DNA from: Deltaproteobacteria bacterium
GTDB taxonomy: Bacteria; Myxococcota_A; Polyangia; Polyangiales; Polyangiaceae
Direction of reading: 5' to 3'
Assembly: GCA_016875405.1 (NCBI GenBank)
Contig: VGRJ01000002.1
Coordinates: 1 to 64,000, forward strand
DNA length: 64,000 bases
In this document: positions 62,391-64,000 of the stretch, in pieces
Layout of the letters: the number at the start of each line of letters is the position of its first letter
Numbering within the stretch: position 1 is the stretch's first letter
The notes under the pieces: model-generated
What the model saw: the letters and a program-made list of their open reading frames with translations, nothing else
Told to the model about the DNA's origin: nothing
Databases searched by the model: none
Made by a program: the position numbers and the translations under genes

Positions 62391-64000
62391 TTACGCCTTG
62401 ATCTTCGTCATGTCGGGATCGTAGAGCGGCCGGAGCGACGCGACGGCGGGGTAACGCTTGCCGGCGATGTCGACCTCCCACGCCCCCGAGTCGAGGTACG
62501 CCGCGTCGAGCGCGATGTCGCCCGCGTCGATCATCGCGAGCCCGACGGCTCCGCAGAGGGTGTGTCCATAGGACGCCGCGCGCACGTAGCCGACGGGCTT
62601 GCCGCTCCGCCAGACCGGCTCGGCGTGGTGGAGCAGCGGCGCCGGATCCTTGACCAAGATCTGGAGCAGGCGACGTCGCAGCGGCCCCTCGGCCTTCTTT
62701 GCGAGCACCGCGTCCTTGCCGAGGAAGCCGCCCGGCTTCTTGAGATCGACCGCGAAGCCGAGCCCGGCCTCGAGCACCGAGTCGGTGTTGTCGATGTCGT
62801 GACCATAGTCGCGATAGCCCTTTTCCATGCGGAGCGAAGCGAGCGCCTTCAGGCCCGCGTAACGCATGCCGAGCGGGGCCCCTGCCGCGACGAGCCGGTC
62901 ATGCACGTGCAGCGCCTGCTCGCTCGGGACGTAGAGCTCGTAGCCGAGCTCGCCGAGGTAGGTGATGCGTACGCACAGCACGCGCGCGAAACCGACCGCG
63001 ATCTCGCGCGCCGTACGGAACGGGAACGCTTCGTTCGAGAGGTCGGCGTCGGTCACCGCCTGCAAGACCTCGCGCGAGCGTGGACCCTGCACGTTGATCT
63101 GCGCATAGCCGCTCGTGACGTCGCAGGCGAAGGCGTGCGCGCCGGCGAACGCGCGCTTCAGGTGGGTGGCGACGTGTCGGTGGGCGGTGTCGCTCGCGAC
63201 GACGAAGAAGCGCTCGTCGTCGAGCTTCGTCACGGTGAGGTCGGCCTCGAGCGTCCCCTTCTCGTTCAACCACTGCGTGTAGGTGATGCGTCCGGCCTCG
63301 CCGTCGACGTTGTTCGCCGAGATCCAATTGAGCAAGCGCCCCGCATCGCGCCCCTCGACGTGGAACTTCGCCATGAACGACATGTCCATGAGGATCACGC
63401 CTTCGCGCGTCGCGCGGTGCTCCGCCTGCCAGTTCGGCCACCACGTCATGCGTCCGAACGAGAGCGGCCCCGGGTCAGCGATCTCGCCCCGACCGGCAAA
63501 CCAGTCGGCCCCCTCCCAGCCACTCACGTCCTTGAAGTAGGCTCCCACCGCCGCGAGCCGCTCATGGATCGGCGAGCGCTTCGCGTCGCGCGCCGTGCTC
63601 ATCGACTTCGTCGGGTAATGGCACTGGTACACCATGCCGAGCGACTCGACGGTGCGGGTGCGCCGGTACTCGGGGTTCGACTGGAACGGGTGGAGCCGAT
63701 CCGCGTGCATCGCCGTGACGTCGACGCCAGGCTGACCGTCGACAATCCAGTGCGCGACGACGCGACCAATGCCGCCGCCCGTGAGGATGCCGATTGAGTT
63801 GAGACCCGCGGCGACGAAGTAGTTCTTCACCTCGGCCGACTCACCGACGAGCGGCTTGAGATCGGGCGTAAAGCTCTCCGGTCCGCAGAAGAACTTCTTG
63901 ATGCCGGCCTCGAGCGAGATCGGCACCCGCGCCATCGCTTTCTCGAGGTAAGGCGTCATGCGCTCCCAGTCGGGCGGGATCTCGCCGAACGAGAAGTCCT
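62391..64000 (-). CDS. Sarcosine/dimethylglycine dehydrogenase-like protein (5' end outside window)
   Basis: The last 536 codons of a gene entering from the right; the frame stays open to base 64000. The first visible part (to about 63690) is the end of a DAO-type FAD oxidoreductase (FCGPESFTPDLKPLVGES, GLNSIGILTGGGIGRVVAHW). Then comes the FAO_M linker region and a GcvT/aminomethyltransferase pair that uses folate (SFMAKFHVEGRDAGRLLNWI, NVQGPRSREVLQAV, and GLKALASLRMEKGYRDYGHD). This order is that of dimethylglycine and sarcosine dehydrogenases, which oxidise N-methyl groups and pass the one-carbon unit to tetrahydrofolate. The FAD motif itself is outside the window. Confidence 0.9.
   Translation of the reverse strand, partial: DFSFGEIPPDWERMTPYLEKAMARVPISLEAGIKKFFCGPESFTPDLKPLVGESAEVKNYFVAAGLNSIGILTGGGIGRVVAHWIVDGQPGVDVTAMHADRLHPFQSNPEYRRTRTVESLGMVYQCHYPTKSMSTARDAKRSPIHERLAAVGAYFKDVSGWEGADWFAGRGEIADPGPLSFGRMTWWPNWQAEHRATREGVILMDMSFMAKFHVEGRDAGRLLNWISANNVDGEAGRITYTQWLNEKGTLEADLTVTKLDDERFFVVASDTAHRHVATHLKRAFAGAHAFACDVTSGYAQINVQGPRSREVLQAVTDADLSNEAFPFRTAREIAVGFARVLCVRITYLGELGYELYVPSEQALHVHDRLVAAGAPLGMRYAGLKALASLRMEKGYRDYGHDIDNTDSVLEAGLGFAVDLKKPGGFLGKDAVLAKKAEGPLRRRLLQILVKDPAPLLHHAEPVWRSGKPVGYVRAASYGHTLCGAVGLAMIDAGDIALDAAYLDSGAWEVDIAGKRYPAVASLRPLYDPDMTKIKA

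Overview
The window is high-GC DNA (about 70% by eye) with dense coding on both strands. It looks like a chromosomal segment of a myxobacterium, probably in the Polyangiales. This is inferred from the style of the genes: many lipoproteins of unknown function, a Cys-rich/RCC1-repeat lipoprotein, a MYXO-CTERM-like segment, remains of a eukaryote-like Ser/Thr kinase joined to TPR sequence, and many myxobacterial conserved hypotheticals. No rRNA, tRNA, CRISPR array, insertion sequence or phage block was recognised.

Layout. 1-3.4 kb: end of a nucleotidyltransferase, a CDP-alcohol phosphatidyltransferase, and a convergent molybdopterin oxidoreductase. 3.5-6 kb: the ferrous iron transporter feoA-feoB. 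5.9-9.5 kb: an accessory pocket bounded by a 53-bp direct repeat of the feoB 3' end; it holds a decayed kinase/TPR gene and a divergent Coq4-like/TetR pair. 9.5-15.2 kb: ttcA, a repeat-rich outer-membrane-type protein, arginase and the RCC1 lipoprotein. 15.2-19.4 kb (minus): sdhC-sdhA-sdhB followed by mutH. 19.5-22.6 kb: a chlorite dismutase family protein, an alpha/beta hydrolase, a glutaredoxin/A-type/rhodanese fusion and a 56-aa membrane protein. 22.7-28.7 kb: a RelA/SpoT-like conserved protein, a zinc-ribbon coiled-coil protein, DUF507, guanylate kinase, a PfkB kinase and a lipoprotein. 28.9-34 kb: a 1388-aa chimera-like lipoprotein and three small proteins. 34.4-39.5 kb: two membrane proteins divergent from an L,D-transpeptidase. 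39.5-42 kb: a TPR protein with a degenerate metallopeptidase domain, a sigma-like regulator and a MerR-like regulator. 42.3-46.6 kb: a translationally coupled hydrolase/peptide-type ABC permease operon in which one permease is fused to its substrate-binding protein. 46.6-52.5 kb: a pseudo-receiver/PATAN protein, an SPFH/zinc-ribbon protein, a helical-repeat protein and a SPOR protein. 52.6-64 kb: topA, an MBL hydrolase, moaB, pabB, several lipoproteins, another sugar nucleotidyltransferase, and the 5'-truncated end of a sarcosine/dimethylglycine dehydrogenase.

Genes that work together. sdhCAB makes complex II. FeoAB imports Fe(II), with a Fur-like box upstream. MoaB could support the molybdopterin oxidoreductase. 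The hydrolase and the two permease proteins (42303-46629) look like one uptake unit that lacks its ATPases here. The most unusual items are the permease-binding protein fusion, MutH in a myxobacterial-type genome with no conventional start codon covering its conserved N-terminus, the MYXO-CTERM/lipobox chimera, the repeat-bounded pocket after feoB, and several enzyme or signalling domains that lack key residues.
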